This document shows, piece by piece, positions 1 to 7,915 of a stretch of 64,000 nt of DNA. The DNA comes from Mageeibacillus sp. UBA1212. Lineage in GTDB: Bacteria > Bacillota > Clostridia > UBA1212. The stretch spans positions 54,128-118,127 of the forward strand of contig DBXM01000019.1 of NCBI GenBank assembly GCA_002309655.1. Direction: 5' to 3'. Made by a program: the position numbers and the translations under genes. Every line of letters starts with the position of its first letter. The first letter of the stretch is position 1. The notes beneath the pieces were generated by a model. The model made no database searches, was not told where the DNA came from, and worked only from the letters and a program-made list of their open reading frames with translations.

Positions 1-231
1 GGAATTATTAAGCACACTACAAGAATAAATACAATACGAATTGATTCGGATTCCAAATGTGTATATGTCAGTCGTGAACTAAAGGGGAAAAAAAGAACTT
101 TTGTATATATTGACAAGAGAATTTTAAATGAGCAAAATCAGGCAATAATAAAGATTTTTGACATGATCGTAAACTACATTGCAAAAATGGACCAAGACGG
201 GAGTGCATCGGAAGTTAACGCCCTCACTTAA
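1..231 (+). CDS. C-terminal tail of an unrecognised protein (partial)
   Basis: The frame is open from the first base of the window to a TAA at 229-231 and gives 76 residues, so only the C-terminus is seen. The peptide is basic and contains VYVSRELKGKKR followed by a predicted helix near the end (IIKIFDMIVNYI). I do not recognise the family. Codon use is A+T-rich like the regulator pair at 722-1883 and unlike the G+C-rich genes from 2053 onward, which suggests the same accessory segment. A possible terminator lies 160 bases downstream. Confidence 0.5.
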   Translation, partial: GIIKHTTRINTIRIDSDSKCVYVSRELKGKKRTFVYIDKRILNEQNQAIIKIFDMIVNYIAKMDQDGSASEVNALT

Positions 232-340
232 TGGATTCCTTCCATATTGGACTGGCACGAAATAAGTATTAGTGGATAATGCGCAGGCACGATAACCGCA
301 GGCACACATTTTTCACCAAGGTCACGCTACCATCAGGTCC

Positions 341-360
341 GTGTGAGAGTTCTCTCATAC
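341..360. repeat. Short inverted repeat
   Basis: GTGTGAGAG and CTCTCATAC form 9-base arms around TT with one mismatch. It lies between the end of the partial gene and the terminator hairpin. It could be a protein-binding site or part of an RNA structure; nothing nearby decides. Confidence 0.3.
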
Positions 361-597
361 AGGTTCATGCCGGCGGCGCGCACCATCACTCCCGGAGAAT
401 TTGACCGTTCTCCGGGGATTTTTTTGCTCTAAAATCAGGCTGTTTTGCGGTAATCTGCGGTTTCTTCCGCGGTCTCCGCCGCGGCGTCCTCCGCCAGGTG
501 TTTCGATGAATCCGGCGTAGTCATCGGAATCCATTTCTTCCGCCATTGCCTCAAACGCCGTGTCGGTTAGATTTCCGTCCTCGTCGTAAAAGTCCAT
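355..597 (-). CDS. Doubtful small acidic protein
   Basis: An ATG at 597 has AGGGGA about ten bases upstream. The first 30 residues read like a real acidic peptide (MDFYDEDGNLTDTAFEAMAE), but the rest turns into Gly/Arg-rich sequence and runs straight through the terminator-like hairpin at 391-425. Either this is a small gene whose 3' end has been rearranged, or the frame is open by chance. There is no recognised family. Confidence 0.25.
   Translation of the reverse strand: MDFYDEDGNLTDTAFEAMAEEMDSDDYAGFIETPGGGRRGGDRGRNRRLPQNSLILEQKNPRRTVKFSGSDGARRRHEPV
391..425 (+). terminator. Rho-independent terminator
   Basis: CCCGGAGAA (391-399) pairs with TTCTCCGGG (408-416) across an 8-base loop and is followed by a T-run at 419-425 on the plus strand. 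It would end transcription coming from the partial gene at 1-231. Confidence 0.6.
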
Positions 598-671
598 ATG
601 GTGCCTGTCCCCTGTTGCTTTGGGTGGCCGACGGTTCTTCTAAGCGTGATTAATGTGTCACATTTTGTACA

Positions 672-700
672 GAGACAAAACAAAACCTATTTGATAAAAT
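672..700 (+). promoter_or_regulatory. Probable sigma-A promoter for the XRE/sigma-4 gene
   Basis: GAGACA (672-677), a 17-base spacer and TAAAAT (695-700) precede the gene at 722. A GGAGAAGGG ribosome site sits just before the ATG. The -35 box is weak. Confidence 0.4.
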
Positions 701-721
701 AGTAGTGGGAGAAGGGTTGAT

Positions 722-1174
722 ATGACTATCGGCGAATCAATAAAGAAATATAGAAAGGAAATGGGCCTAACGCAGCAGCAATTGGCAGATTGCCTTTGTG
801 TCTCTTTGGAACTTGTGTCAAAATGGGAATGCGGTGATCGAAGGCCTGATTACGCAACCGTTACGAAACTATCCGAGATTCTTATGGTTCCGGCAACAAC
901 ATTGGTGAATTACGAAAATGAAATTCTAAGAGAATTCGGAAATCTATTTCCCGAAGTTGTAGAGCGGGATCAAATGATAAGCATTGTCAATTCTTTTCTA
1001 AATGAACTATGCGAAAGGGACCGCGATATGTTCGTGATGCAATATAATATGTTCCTTGACACAAAGGCGATTGCTGACAAACTCGGATTAAAAGATTCCA
1101 ATGTCAGGAAAAGACTATCGCGATTAAGAAAAAATCTTTGCATTTATTATAGGAGATTGCAAAATGAAAACTGA
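722..1174 (+). CDS. XRE helix-turn-helix protein fused to a sigma-70 region-4-like domain
   Basis: The protein has 150 residues. Residues 5-60 are a Cro/CI-type helix-turn-helix with the family hallmarks GLTQQQLAD and SKWECGDRRP. Residues about 90-145 resemble sigma-70 region 4 (a second helix-turn-helix around IADKLGLKDSNVRKRLSRLRK), as found at the C-terminus of ECF sigma factors. Region 2, needed to bind core polymerase as a sigma factor, is not seen. The stop overlaps the next gene by 11 bases, so the two are almost certainly translationally coupled. A paralogue of the same architecture lies at 9807-10265, again overlapping a membrane protein. I infer a DNA-binding regulator controlled by its membrane partner; targets are unknown. 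Confidence 0.75.
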   Translation: MTIGESIKKYRKEMGLTQQQLADCLCVSLELVSKWECGDRRPDYATVTKLSEILMVPATTLVNYENEILREFGNLFPEVVERDQMISIVNSFLNELCERDRDMFVMQYNMFLDTKAIADKLGLKDSNVRKRLSRLRKNLCIYYRRLQNEN

Positions 1175-1883
1175 ACTTTTATATGATGTATTTGTCAGTA
1201 TTGATGAAAAATATGTTAGAGAAGCAGAGAATACATTAAGTGTCGAGAAAACGCCAATTAAAGAATTCTCGTCAAACGGGATAAAGCGAATGAAATCATT
1301 AGCAGCTGCTGTCCTTTTGATATGTTTGGTGTTTTCTCTCGCTTTAATGATAGGAACTGCCTTGAATAACAATCATTTATTAAATCTTAATGATAATAAG
1401 TCTGAAGTGGAATATGGCAGTTTATTCTTTGATTCAGTTGATCAGCTTTGCCGGACAATTAAGGAGTATTCATTATCATCTGGTGTAAATAATCAACGGT
1501 TATACACTGTGAACAGCTTTGAAACCTTAACAATGGATTATTACCCGAAAATTACTGATCCATCATTTTCATTATTTACCATTGAGGTTAATAAGTATAA
1601 TGTATTCTATTACTACACACCTTCAGGATTAGACTCTTTTAGCTATTCCAACGGGATTGTCGTGACTGTACCACGAGAAGAAGACGCCACTATGGAAAAC
1701 ATAAAAAAACAATTTCCTTCAGCCACTGAACTTAGCGACTCTTTATTTGTTAACGAGATTCATTCATGGTTTATTCCGATGGGATGTAGTTATTATGAAA
1801 TCAGCTATCCATCCTCTATGCAAAGTTGCGATAAGAGCATCATTGAAATGATACCGATTGACTGTGCCAATAACACACAATAA
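1164..1883 (+). CDS. Single-pass membrane partner (anti-sigma-like) of the XRE/sigma-4 regulator
   Basis: The protein has 239 residues: about 45 cytoplasmic residues, one membrane helix at roughly 46-67 (LAAAVLLICLVFSLALMIG), then an extracytoplasmic domain of unknown fold. Its N-terminus (ELLYDVFVSIDEKYVREA) matches that of the protein at 8804-9814 (ELYEVIAGIDGEIVDSA). Clostridial membrane proteins with this kind of start commonly sit beside sigma-like genes and are presumed anti-sigma factors. The start ATG lies inside the preceding gene, behind TAGGAGATT. The extracytoplasmic half is not similar to that of the other copy, so the two modules probably sense different things. Confidence 0.6.
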   Translation: MKTELLYDVFVSIDEKYVREAENTLSVEKTPIKEFSSNGIKRMKSLAAAVLLICLVFSLALMIGTALNNNHLLNLNDNKSEVEYGSLFFDSVDQLCRTIKEYSLSSGVNNQRLYTVNSFETLTMDYYPKITDPSFSLFTIEVNKYNVFYYYTPSGLDSFSYSNGIVVTVPREEDATMENIKKQFPSATELSDSLFVNEIHSWFIPMGCSYYEISYPSSMQSCDKSIIEMIPIDCANNTQ

Positions 1884-1947
1884 GCCATAACCACAGTTTG
1901 TCTTTGTTCAAAAACCTTTTATTTCAAGTTACTCCCTTACATTATTT

Positions 1948-1984
1948 CGGCCGGTTCTCACATTATTCTTATGAGAACCGGCCG
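1948..1984. terminator. Perfect hairpin, probable bidirectional terminator
   Basis: CGGCCGGTTCTCA pairs perfectly with TGAGAACCGGCCG over a short loop. It lies between the plus-strand membrane protein and the 3' end of minus-strand dapA, so it can serve both. U-tracts are weak on both sides. Confidence 0.55.
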
Positions 1985-2052
1985 TTTACGCGATACCTTT
2001 TGTTTAACACAAATATTATCTGTGAGCCGGTTCGAAACCGCCGCGGCAGGCG

Positions 2053-2952
2053 TCAGGCGTTCTCTTTCAGCGCCCCGAACTTGATCAGTTCGCGCCTTAT
2101 AAGCGCCTTGTGCTCTTCGCTGACCTCGACAAGCGGCATTCTGCACTTGCCGACGTTGAATCCCAGCTGGTTCATCGCCTCTTTTACGGGCATCGGGTTG
2201 ACCTCGCAGAAAAGCGCGCGAACGAGTTCGAGGCATCCGGTCTGCATCTTGAGACCTGTCGCGACGTCGCCCTTTCTGAGGCTCATCACCATGTCGTGAA
2301 CGTACTTCGGCGCGAAGTTAGCGAGAACCGAAACGACTCCGTAGCCGCCCGCGAGCGTGGGCAGGAACACCTGTTCGTCCTCGCCCGTGTAGATGTTGAG
2401 GTCGTCGCCGCAGCGCCTGACCATCTCGAGAACCTGATTCATGTTGCACTCTTTGACCGAGTTGATGTTGGGAATCCTGCAGAGCTTCTCGTAGGTCTCG
2501 GGCGCGATGTTGAGGTTGGTGCGGCCGGGAACGTTGTAGAGCATCACCGGGATGTCGATGCTCGCGGCAATTGCGGAAAAGTGGCGGATGAGACCCTCCT
2601 GGCTGGTCTTGTTATAGTAAGGAGTGACGGTGAGGATCGCGTCGGCGCCCATTTTTTCGGCGCGTTTGCTGAGCTTGATGGCGTGGGCGGTGTCGTTGCT
2701 GCCCGCTCCCACCACGACGGGAATCCTTCCCGCGACGGTTTTGACGCAGTGCTCGGCCACGGAAAGGTGCTCCTCGTCGGGCATCGTCGCCGCCTCGCCG
2801 GTCGTCGCACAAATTATAATGCAGTCGCACTCGTTCGCGATCTGGAACTCGATCAGCTCGTCCAGCTTGTCGTAATCGACCTCTTCCGCGAATTCGCCCT
2901 TGAAAGGCGTGATCAACGCGACTCCGGCTCCCTCAAAAATAACCTTCTTCAT
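2053..2952 (-). CDS. dapA: 4-hydroxy-tetrahydrodipicolinate synthase
   Basis: The protein has 299 residues, the usual DapA length. It condenses pyruvate with aspartate semialdehyde in the lysine/diaminopimelate pathway, which feeds peptidoglycan synthesis. Seen in the sequence are the TTGE motif at 50-53, the YYN motif at 112-114, catalytic Tyr139 in LYNVPGRT and the Schiff-base Lys167 in VKE. I chose the internal ATG at 2952, six codons into the longest frame, because AGGTGG lies five bases before it. It follows asd in the same direction with a 112-base gap, so the two pathway steps are likely co-transcribed. Confidence 0.95.
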   Translation of the reverse strand: MKKVIFEGAGVALITPFKGEFAEEVDYDKLDELIEFQIANECDCIIICATTGEAATMPDEEHLSVAEHCVKTVAGRIPVVVGAGSNDTAHAIKLSKRAEKMGADAILTVTPYYNKTSQEGLIRHFSAIAASIDIPVMLYNVPGRTNLNIAPETYEKLCRIPNINSVKECNMNQVLEMVRRCGDDLNIYTGEDEQVFLPTLAGGYGVVSVLANFAPKYVHDMVMSLRKGDVATGLKMQTGCLELVRALFCEVNPMPVKEAMNQLGFNVGKCRMPLVEVSEEHKALIRRELIKFGALKENA

Positions 2953-3064
2953 ATGTACCACCTGTAACAAAAAGTGTCGGAAATGACCCGTCAGGGCCGT
3001 CTAAACAGCCGCCGGCTGATGCCGGCGCCCGCCTTTTTCTTTGAGCGCACGGCGCTCACAGTTT

Positions 3065-4141
3065 TCAAATATATCCCTTCACGCAAAGCATCTCCGCCAT
3101 CAGCACCGCGCCGCCCGCGGCCCCCCTGAGCGTGTTGTGGGACATTCCGACGAATTTGATGTCGTACTGGGTGTCGGCGCGAAGCCTTCCCAGCGATACG
3201 CTCATGCCGCCGTCGTTGTCGCGGTCGAGCCTCGTCTGCGGTCTGTTCTCCTCGCGGAAGTAACGCAGGAACTTCGCCGGCGACGACGGAAGGTTCATTC
3301 TTGTCGCCTCGTTCTCGTAGTTCTCCCACAGAGAGATGATCTCGTCGATTGACGGTTTTTCCCTAAACGTAGCAAAAACCGCGCCCATATGCCCGTCGGT
3401 CACCGGCACCCTTATGCACTGCGCCGTGAACGACATCGACCTGTCGGGAACGATCACGCCATTCTCGACGCGGCCGAACAGCTTGAGCGGCTCGACCTCG
3501 GATTTCTCCTCCTCGCCGCCGATGTACGGAATCACGTTGTCCACCATTTCAGGCCAGGACGCGAACGTCTTTCCCGCGCCGGAGATCGCCTGGTACGTGC
3601 AGACGAGCACCTTCTCGATGCCGAACTGCCGTAGCGGCTGAAGCGCCGGAACGTATGTCTGCAGCGAGCAATTGGATTTGACCGCGATGAAGCCCTTGTT
3701 CGTGCCCAGACGCTTCCTCTGGAAGGGAATGACGTCGGCGTGCTCCGGGTTGATCTCGGGAACGATCATCGGCACGTCGGGAACGAGCCTGTTCGCGCTG
3801 TTGTTGGAGATCACCGGGCATTCGCGCTTCGCGTAGCTCTCTTCGAGCGACCTGATCTCGTCCTTTTTCATGTCGACCGCGCAGAAAACGAAGTCGACCT
3901 CAGAAACTATCGCGTCAATGTCGGCTGTCGCGTCTTTCAGCACGAAGTTCTTGAACTTCTCAGGCATCGGAGCCGTGAGCCTCCAGCGGTCGCCTACAGC
4001 CTCTTCGTAGGTCTTACCCGCGGAACGGCCGCTCGCCGCAAGCACTTTCACGTCGAACCAGGGGTGGTTCTCGAGAAGAAGCAGAAATCTCTGCCCTACC
4101 ATACCGGTTGCGCCTATAACGCCTACGTTGTACTTTTTCAT
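3065..4141 (-). CDS. asd: Aspartate-semialdehyde dehydrogenase
   Basis: The protein has 358 residues. It reduces aspartyl phosphate to the semialdehyde that DapA uses next. The nucleotide-binding GATGMVGQRF lies at residues 10-19, the active-site cysteine is Cys158 in SNCS, and AISGAGK and a histidine in VTDGHMG follow. The pattern is closest to the archaeal/fungal-like class of Asd rather than the classical E. coli type. The ATG at 4141 was chosen over an upstream start because AGAGGTG precedes it and the Rossmann strand begins at once. A good promoter lies at 4223-4251. Confidence 0.93.
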   Translation of the reverse strand: MKKYNVGVIGATGMVGQRFLLLLENHPWFDVKVLAASGRSAGKTYEEAVGDRWRLTAPMPEKFKNFVLKDATADIDAIVSEVDFVFCAVDMKKDEIRSLEESYAKRECPVISNNSANRLVPDVPMIVPEINPEHADVIPFQRKRLGTNKGFIAVKSNCSLQTYVPALQPLRQFGIEKVLVCTYQAISGAGKTFASWPEMVDNVIPYIGGEEEKSEVEPLKLFGRVENGVIVPDRSMSFTAQCIRVPVTDGHMGAVFATFREKPSIDEIISLWENYENEATRMNLPSSPAKFLRYFREENRPQTRLDRDNDGGMSVSLGRLRADTQYDIKFVGMSHNTLRGAAGGAVLMAEMLCVKGYI

Positions 4142-4222
4142 GAAAAGAGCACCTCTTTTTTGCGGTTTCCGGAACGTCCCGCCGCCTTTACGGCTGAAAC
4201 GGAACACGTCCACAAAGCGTTA

Positions 4223-4251
4223 ATGTTACCACTGTGCGGCGGTATTGTCAA
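4223..4251 (-). promoter_or_regulatory. Sigma-A promoter of asd-dapA
   Basis: On the minus strand TTGACA, 17 bases, TAACAT. The -35 box overlaps the last codons of the upstream glycosyltransferase gene, so the amino-acid operon has its own start. Confidence 0.7.
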
Positions 4252-5459
4252 CGATTTGTTTCATTTTCGGGGTCGCCGATGATGCCCCTCACGAAGTCGA
4301 CGAGCTCGCCGCAGCACTTTTCGCGCGTGTAGTTTTCAAGGAAGCACTTTCTCGCCCCCGCAGCCATCTCCGCGCGCAGTTCCGGGTCGTCGCGAAGCGT
4401 CTCAAGCGCCTTCCTGAGCCCCTCCGTGTCGCCGTTTTCCACCGCGAACCCGCACCTGTACCGTTCTATGTCCGCGATAATGTCCTTTTCGTCCATCACC
4501 GCGATGATCGGTTTACCCATCATCAGATAGGAATACGTTTTGCTCGGCGCGCAGAGGCCGCCAAGCCCCTTCTCAAGGCTGACCACGCAGCAGTCGCAGG
4601 CCGCAAGCGTGTCGGAAAAAGCCTGCCCCGTCAGGAAGCCGTGAACCGTCACGTTCGAAAGTCCCGCGACGCGCTTTTCGACGTCCTCCTTCTTCGTGCC
4701 CTGCCCCGCGAAAACGTAGTCGATGCCGTCGTCGTATTTTTCGATGCACGAGAGGATCGTCTCCATGTCCTGGCAGATGCCCATGTTGCCGAAGTAGCCG
4801 CAGGTGAACTTCCCGCCGCTGCCGCCGTGCGCCTCTTCGAAGGTATCGCGGTGCCAGTTGGGAATAGTCGTAATGCGTTCACGGTCGATTCCGCGCTTTT
4901 CGACGAAAAAGTCGGTCATCTCGGAGGAAATCGAAACAAGGCCGGTCAGTCTTTTGGCAAGCATGCGGTTGATGCTGCGCATACGTCCGGCCATGAGTCC
5001 GTGCTCCATGCACATTCCGGTGTGGATCGCAATCTCGGGGTAGACGTCGTGGGCAATGAACGCGGTCTTGCAGCCGAAGAGCTTCGACGCGAGCGTCATC
5101 ACGTGGGGCAGCATCGGCGGATTCGAATAGGTGACGATCAGTTTGTACTTTCTCATCGAGAACAGTCTGACCAGCGACGCGAAGTAGAACGAATAGCTGT
5201 TCACGAGCCGCCTGATAACGTTCTTCTTGCCGGCCGCGATGTACCTGAGCCTTCTGATGCCGACTCCGTTTCTGACCTCTCTCATGGGAACCGCGCCTTC
5301 GCCGGCGCTGTTGTACGATTTAGGGTAGCCGCAGATAACGTCCACGGAATAGCCCGCGGCCGCGAGAGCTTCGGCCGTGTCGGTTGCGAGACCGGCGACC
5401 GCAGCGAATTCGGGACTGTAGAACTGGCACAAGAACAGAACGTCCCTTTTTTCCTTCAT
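4248..5459 (-). CDS. Family 4 glycosyltransferase
   Basis: The protein has 403 residues in the GT-B fold. The N-terminal half starts with a Rossmann strand and a glycine loop (FAAVAGLATDTAEAL). The C-terminal half has GYFGNMG, FAGQG and a donor-binding region with LCAPSKTYSYLMMGKP, as in WbuB-like GT4 enzymes of surface-polysaccharide pathways. It likely transfers a sugar from a nucleotide donor at the inner face of the membrane. The donor and acceptor cannot be read, and no other polysaccharide genes surround it. The ATG at 5459 is used because GGGGA precedes it, whereas the longer frame begins at a TTG without a site. Confidence 0.85.
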   Translation of the reverse strand: MKEKRDVLFLCQFYSPEFAAVAGLATDTAEALAAAGYSVDVICGYPKSYNSAGEGAVPMREVRNGVGIRRLRYIAAGKKNVIRRLVNSYSFYFASLVRLFSMRKYKLIVTYSNPPMLPHVMTLASKLFGCKTAFIAHDVYPEIAIHTGMCMEHGLMAGRMRSINRMLAKRLTGLVSISSEMTDFFVEKRGIDRERITTIPNWHRDTFEEAHGGSGGKFTCGYFGNMGICQDMETILSCIEKYDDGIDYVFAGQGTKKEDVEKRVAGLSNVTVHGFLTGQAFSDTLAACDCCVVSLEKGLGGLCAPSKTYSYLMMGKPIIAVMDEKDIIADIERYRCGFAVENGDTEGLRKALETLRDDPELRAEMAAGARKCFLENYTREKCCGELVDFVRGIIGDPENETNR

Positions 5460-5497
5460 CAGCGCTTCCCCTTTCAACAGAGAGATTTATCCAAGTT

Positions 5498-5526
5498 ATT
5501 ATATCACAAGATTTTGGGTTTGAAAA
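5498..5526 (-). promoter_or_regulatory. Extended -10 promoter for the glycosyltransferase gene
   Basis: On the minus strand TTTTCA, 17 bases, TATAAT, with TGA directly before the -10 (extended -10). CACAAGAT (5505-5512) and ATCTTGTG (5543-5550) form an inverted repeat across the promoter, a possible operator. Confidence 0.55.
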
Positions 5527-5593
5527 ACGTTTTTTTATCTATATCTTGTGGTTTTAGGCTTTTTTCAATAATTCATGAACGGGTCGGCCCGGT

Positions 5594-6505
5594 TTAAAGG
5601 TCTTCGCCGTCCGCTTCGCCTGCCGCTTCACGTTCCGCGTCCTGTCCGCGCAGGCTCTGGTAGATTTTGTAGGCGTCGTTCCTGCCAAGGCCGAACAGAC
5701 CGCCCGCGTATTTTATCGCCTCGTTGCGGCGCATTCCGTCCCGCACCGCCTCGTCGACTTTTTCCGCAAATTTACCGTAGATTTCGTCCCTGTCCGCGTC
5801 CTCGGGAATCTTTGCCGCCTTGTTTTCCTTCGCAGCGCCGGCGTGAACGCCCTCCAGCACGAGCACGAACTCGCCCCGCGGTTTGTTCACGTCAAAATAC
5901 TCCGCCGCCTCCGCTACCGTTCCCCGGAAAACCTCCTCGTGAAGCTTCGTGAGCTCCCGCGCGACCGCGATCTTCCTGTCAGGCATTACGCCCGCAAGCT
6001 GCGCGAGCGTTTTCGCCACGTTGTGGGGCGAATCGTAAAAGCAGACCGTCGCGGTCTCTTTTTCAAGCCGTTCAATGAACGCCGCCTGCGCCTTTTTGTT
6101 TTCCGGGAAAAACCCCGGGAAAAGAATGTCCTTCGTCGGAAGACCCGAGAGCACCGCAGCGGTCACGAACGCGCAGGGACCCGGAACCACCGTGAACGGA
6201 ATCCCGTTCTCGACGCAGAGCGCCGCCAGGTGTTCGCCGGGGTCGGAAATTCCCGGCATTCCCGCGTCTGTAACGAGCGCCGCGTTCTCGCCGTTCTTCA
6301 GGCGTTCGACGATCTGCGGACCGCGCTCGAGCTTGTTGTGTTCGTAGTAGCTGACCAGCGGCTTCCTGATCTCGAAGTGCGCCAGCAGCCCCGCGGTCAC
6401 GCGCGTGTCCTCCGCGCATATGAAATCGACGCTTTTCAGCGTCTCAAGCGCCCTCACGGTAATATCGCCCAGGTTGCCGATCGGCGTTCCCACAAAATAG
6501 AGCAT
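5594..6505 (-). CDS. rsmI: 16S rRNA (cytidine1402-2'-O)-methyltransferase
   Basis: The protein has 303 residues. It methylates the ribose of C1402 in the decoding centre of 16S rRNA using SAM. Family motifs are the N-terminal VGTPIGNLGDIT, EDTRVTAGLL, TDAGMPGISDPG, VPGPCAFVTAAVLSG and YDSPHNVAKTL, in the order of the tetrapyrrole-methylase fold. It lies 29 bases after the methyltransferase at 6535-7314, the same pairing as yabB-yabC in Bacillus. The C-terminal 90 residues are charged and less conserved. Confidence 0.95.
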   Translation of the reverse strand: MLYFVGTPIGNLGDITVRALETLKSVDFICAEDTRVTAGLLAHFEIRKPLVSYYEHNKLERGPQIVERLKNGENAALVTDAGMPGISDPGEHLAALCVENGIPFTVVPGPCAFVTAAVLSGLPTKDILFPGFFPENKKAQAAFIERLEKETATVCFYDSPHNVAKTLAQLAGVMPDRKIAVARELTKLHEEVFRGTVAEAAEYFDVNKPRGEFVLVLEGVHAGAAKENKAAKIPEDADRDEIYGKFAEKVDEAVRDGMRRNEAIKYAGGLFGLGRNDAYKIYQSLRGQDAEREAAGEADGEDL

Positions 6506-6534
6506 AATTCCCTCTTTTTAGCCAAAATTTATCG

Positions 6535-7314
6535 TTATTCAGAGGCCTCCGGAGCGGTTCCGGCGGTGCCTCCCGCATTAGAATCCGACAAAATTAGAGG
6601 CGCGCCGACCTTCAGCTCCCTTCCCGCCCCGAGGACGCCCTTCACAAGGAACATCACCGGCGCGCGCGACGCGTCGTAATGCACGAAAACCAGTTTTTTC
6701 GGCTCGATCCCGTACCTGCGCATCAGCTCGAGACTGTCTGCAAGGCGGTCGGGCCGCTGAACCATGAAGAAGCGGCCGCGTTTTTTAAGAAGCTTCGCGG
6801 CCGCGCCTATAACGTCCTCAAGTGTGCAGAGGACCTCGTGGCGCGCCACGTATTTTGAGTAGTCGCTGTTGGGAAGTCCGGAATTTCCGGTCTTGTACGG
6901 CGGGTTCGTCACCACCGCGTCGAAGCGCCTTCCCTTCAAGATTTCCGGCGCCTCGCGAACGTCCGCCTCGATGAATTCAATTCTGTCCTGAAGGCCGTTC
7001 AGCCGCGCGGACCTCCTCGCCATCCCGACCGCCTCCGGCATCACGTCGATTCCCGTGAAGCGCGCAGTTTTGTTTTCCGAAGACAGAAGAATCGGGATGA
7101 TCCCGCCGCCGGTCCCGATGTCCAGCACCTCTCCGCAGCCGGTAATGTCGGCAAACTTTGAGAGCACCACCGCATCCGTTCCGTAGCGGAACCCGCCCTT
7201 CTTTTGTATGATCACGAGGCCGTCTTTAAGAAGGTCGTCAATCTGCTCGCCGGCTTCGATCCTTATCTCCGCGCTTTCCGCCGCCTGTACCGTTCCGTTC
7301 TCCAAGTTCTTCAT
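6535..7314 (-). CDS. trmN6: tRNA1(Val) (adenine37-N6)-methyltransferase-like protein
   Basis: The protein has 259 residues. It is a class I SAM-dependent methyltransferase with FRYGTDAVVLS, the SAM loop VLDIGTGGGIIPILL and the adenine-N6 signature NPPY. The family (YabB/YfiC) modifies A37 of a tRNA. It is directly upstream of rsmI and probably co-transcribed. The first 28 residues before the conserved core look like a low-complexity extension, and the ribosome site before the ATG is weak, so a later start is possible. The C-terminus is rich in Gly, Ala and Thr. Confidence 0.85.
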   Translation of the reverse strand: MKNLENGTVQAAESAEIRIEAGEQIDDLLKDGLVIIQKKGGFRYGTDAVVLSKFADITGCGEVLDIGTGGGIIPILLSSENKTARFTGIDVMPEAVGMARRSARLNGLQDRIEFIEADVREAPEILKGRRFDAVVTNPPYKTGNSGLPNSDYSKYVARHEVLCTLEDVIGAAAKLLKKRGRFFMVQRPDRLADSLELMRRYGIEPKKLVFVHYDASRAPVMFLVKGVLGAGRELKVGAPLILSDSNAGGTAGTAPEASE

Positions 7315-7463
7315 AAATAAAAAAGCGGGCGTATTCCTTCAAGAGAAAATACACTCCGCGCCGCCAAAAATGTACGTTTAAAGTACGCTATTCTTTATGA
7401 TTTTCTCTTTTGTATGTTGTTGTTCCGCGGACGCCGGCTGACGTATCCCGCGGGAATTCCGCA

Positions 7464-7506
7464 AAAAAAGCCGGAAGAACCCCGCAAAAAAGAGTCTCCC
7501 GGCTTA
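7464..7506 (-). terminator. Rho-independent terminator after the ferredoxin gene
   Basis: On the minus strand AAGCCGG pairs with CCGGCTT around a loop of about 22 bases, followed by a T-run. Confidence 0.65.
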
Positions 7507-7515
7507 AGCCTAAGA

Positions 7516-7689
7516 TTATTCGTCTAACTGAGGAGCGCCTACCGGGCAAACCTCTGCGCAGCTGCCGCACTCGATGCACTGCTCGGGATCGATAACATAT
7601 TTTCCGTCGCCCTCGGTAATGCACTCTACCGGGCATCCCGCCGCGCAAGCACCGCAAGCCAGACATTCGTCAGAAATCTTATATGCCAT
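7516..7689 (-). CDS. 2[4Fe-4S] ferredoxin
   Basis: The protein has 57 residues, the length of a clostridial ferredoxin, and acts as a small cytoplasmic electron carrier. Two CxxCxxCxxxCP motifs are intact (Cys9, 12, 15, 19 and 38, 41, 44, 48). The ATG at 7689 has a full GGAGGTG site eight bases upstream. The gene has its own promoter and terminator, so it is a single-gene unit, which supports an anaerobic lifestyle. Confidence 0.97.
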   Translation of the reverse strand: MAYKISDECLACGACAAGCPVECITEGDGKYVIDPEQCIECGSCAEVCPVGAPQLDE

Positions 7690-7727
7690 AGTTGAAACAC
7701 CTCCGTCCGTTTCAGATTTACGCATAT

Positions 7728-7756
7728 ATGATACCACGAAAATCGGGGCCTGTCAA
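7728..7756 (-). promoter_or_regulatory. Strong promoter of the ferredoxin gene
   Basis: On the minus strand TTGACA, 17 bases, TATCAT, with TGG before the -10 box (extended -10). Confidence 0.75.
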
Positions 7757-7783
7757 TACCCATCCGCAGGCGGTCTTATGCGG

Positions 7784-7875
7784 TCACCTTAGAACCGCCT
7801 GTGGGAATGTTTGGTTCAACACTACTCGAAGCACCTTACCGGATTTCAGATTCCATTCCGCCACTGTAGTTCCAT
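7784..7875 (-). pseudogene. Remnant of the 3' end of a membrane-partner gene like the one at 8804-9814
   Basis: About 75 bases (7800-7872) are nearly identical to 8880-8952 inside the downstream part of the gene at 8804-9814. Translated on the minus strand they give TTVAEWNLKSGKVLRVVL against TTVAEWDLKSGKVLRVVL in the intact gene. The fragment follows directly on the stop codon of the gene at 7916 and then runs into a TGA. It is a scrap left by duplication or recombination between members of this family. Confidence 0.7.
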
Positions 7876-7915
7876 GCCGCATCACGAACAGACGTTTATG
7901 TATCATCACAAACTT

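Noticed and set aside
2030..2050. GGTTCGAAACC, which looks like a tRNA T-arm
   Set aside because: No acceptor, D or anticodon arm can be folded around it.
4142..4222. Possible lysine riboswitch before asd-dapA
   Set aside because: The leader from promoter to start is only about 80 bases, too short for the lysine riboswitch.
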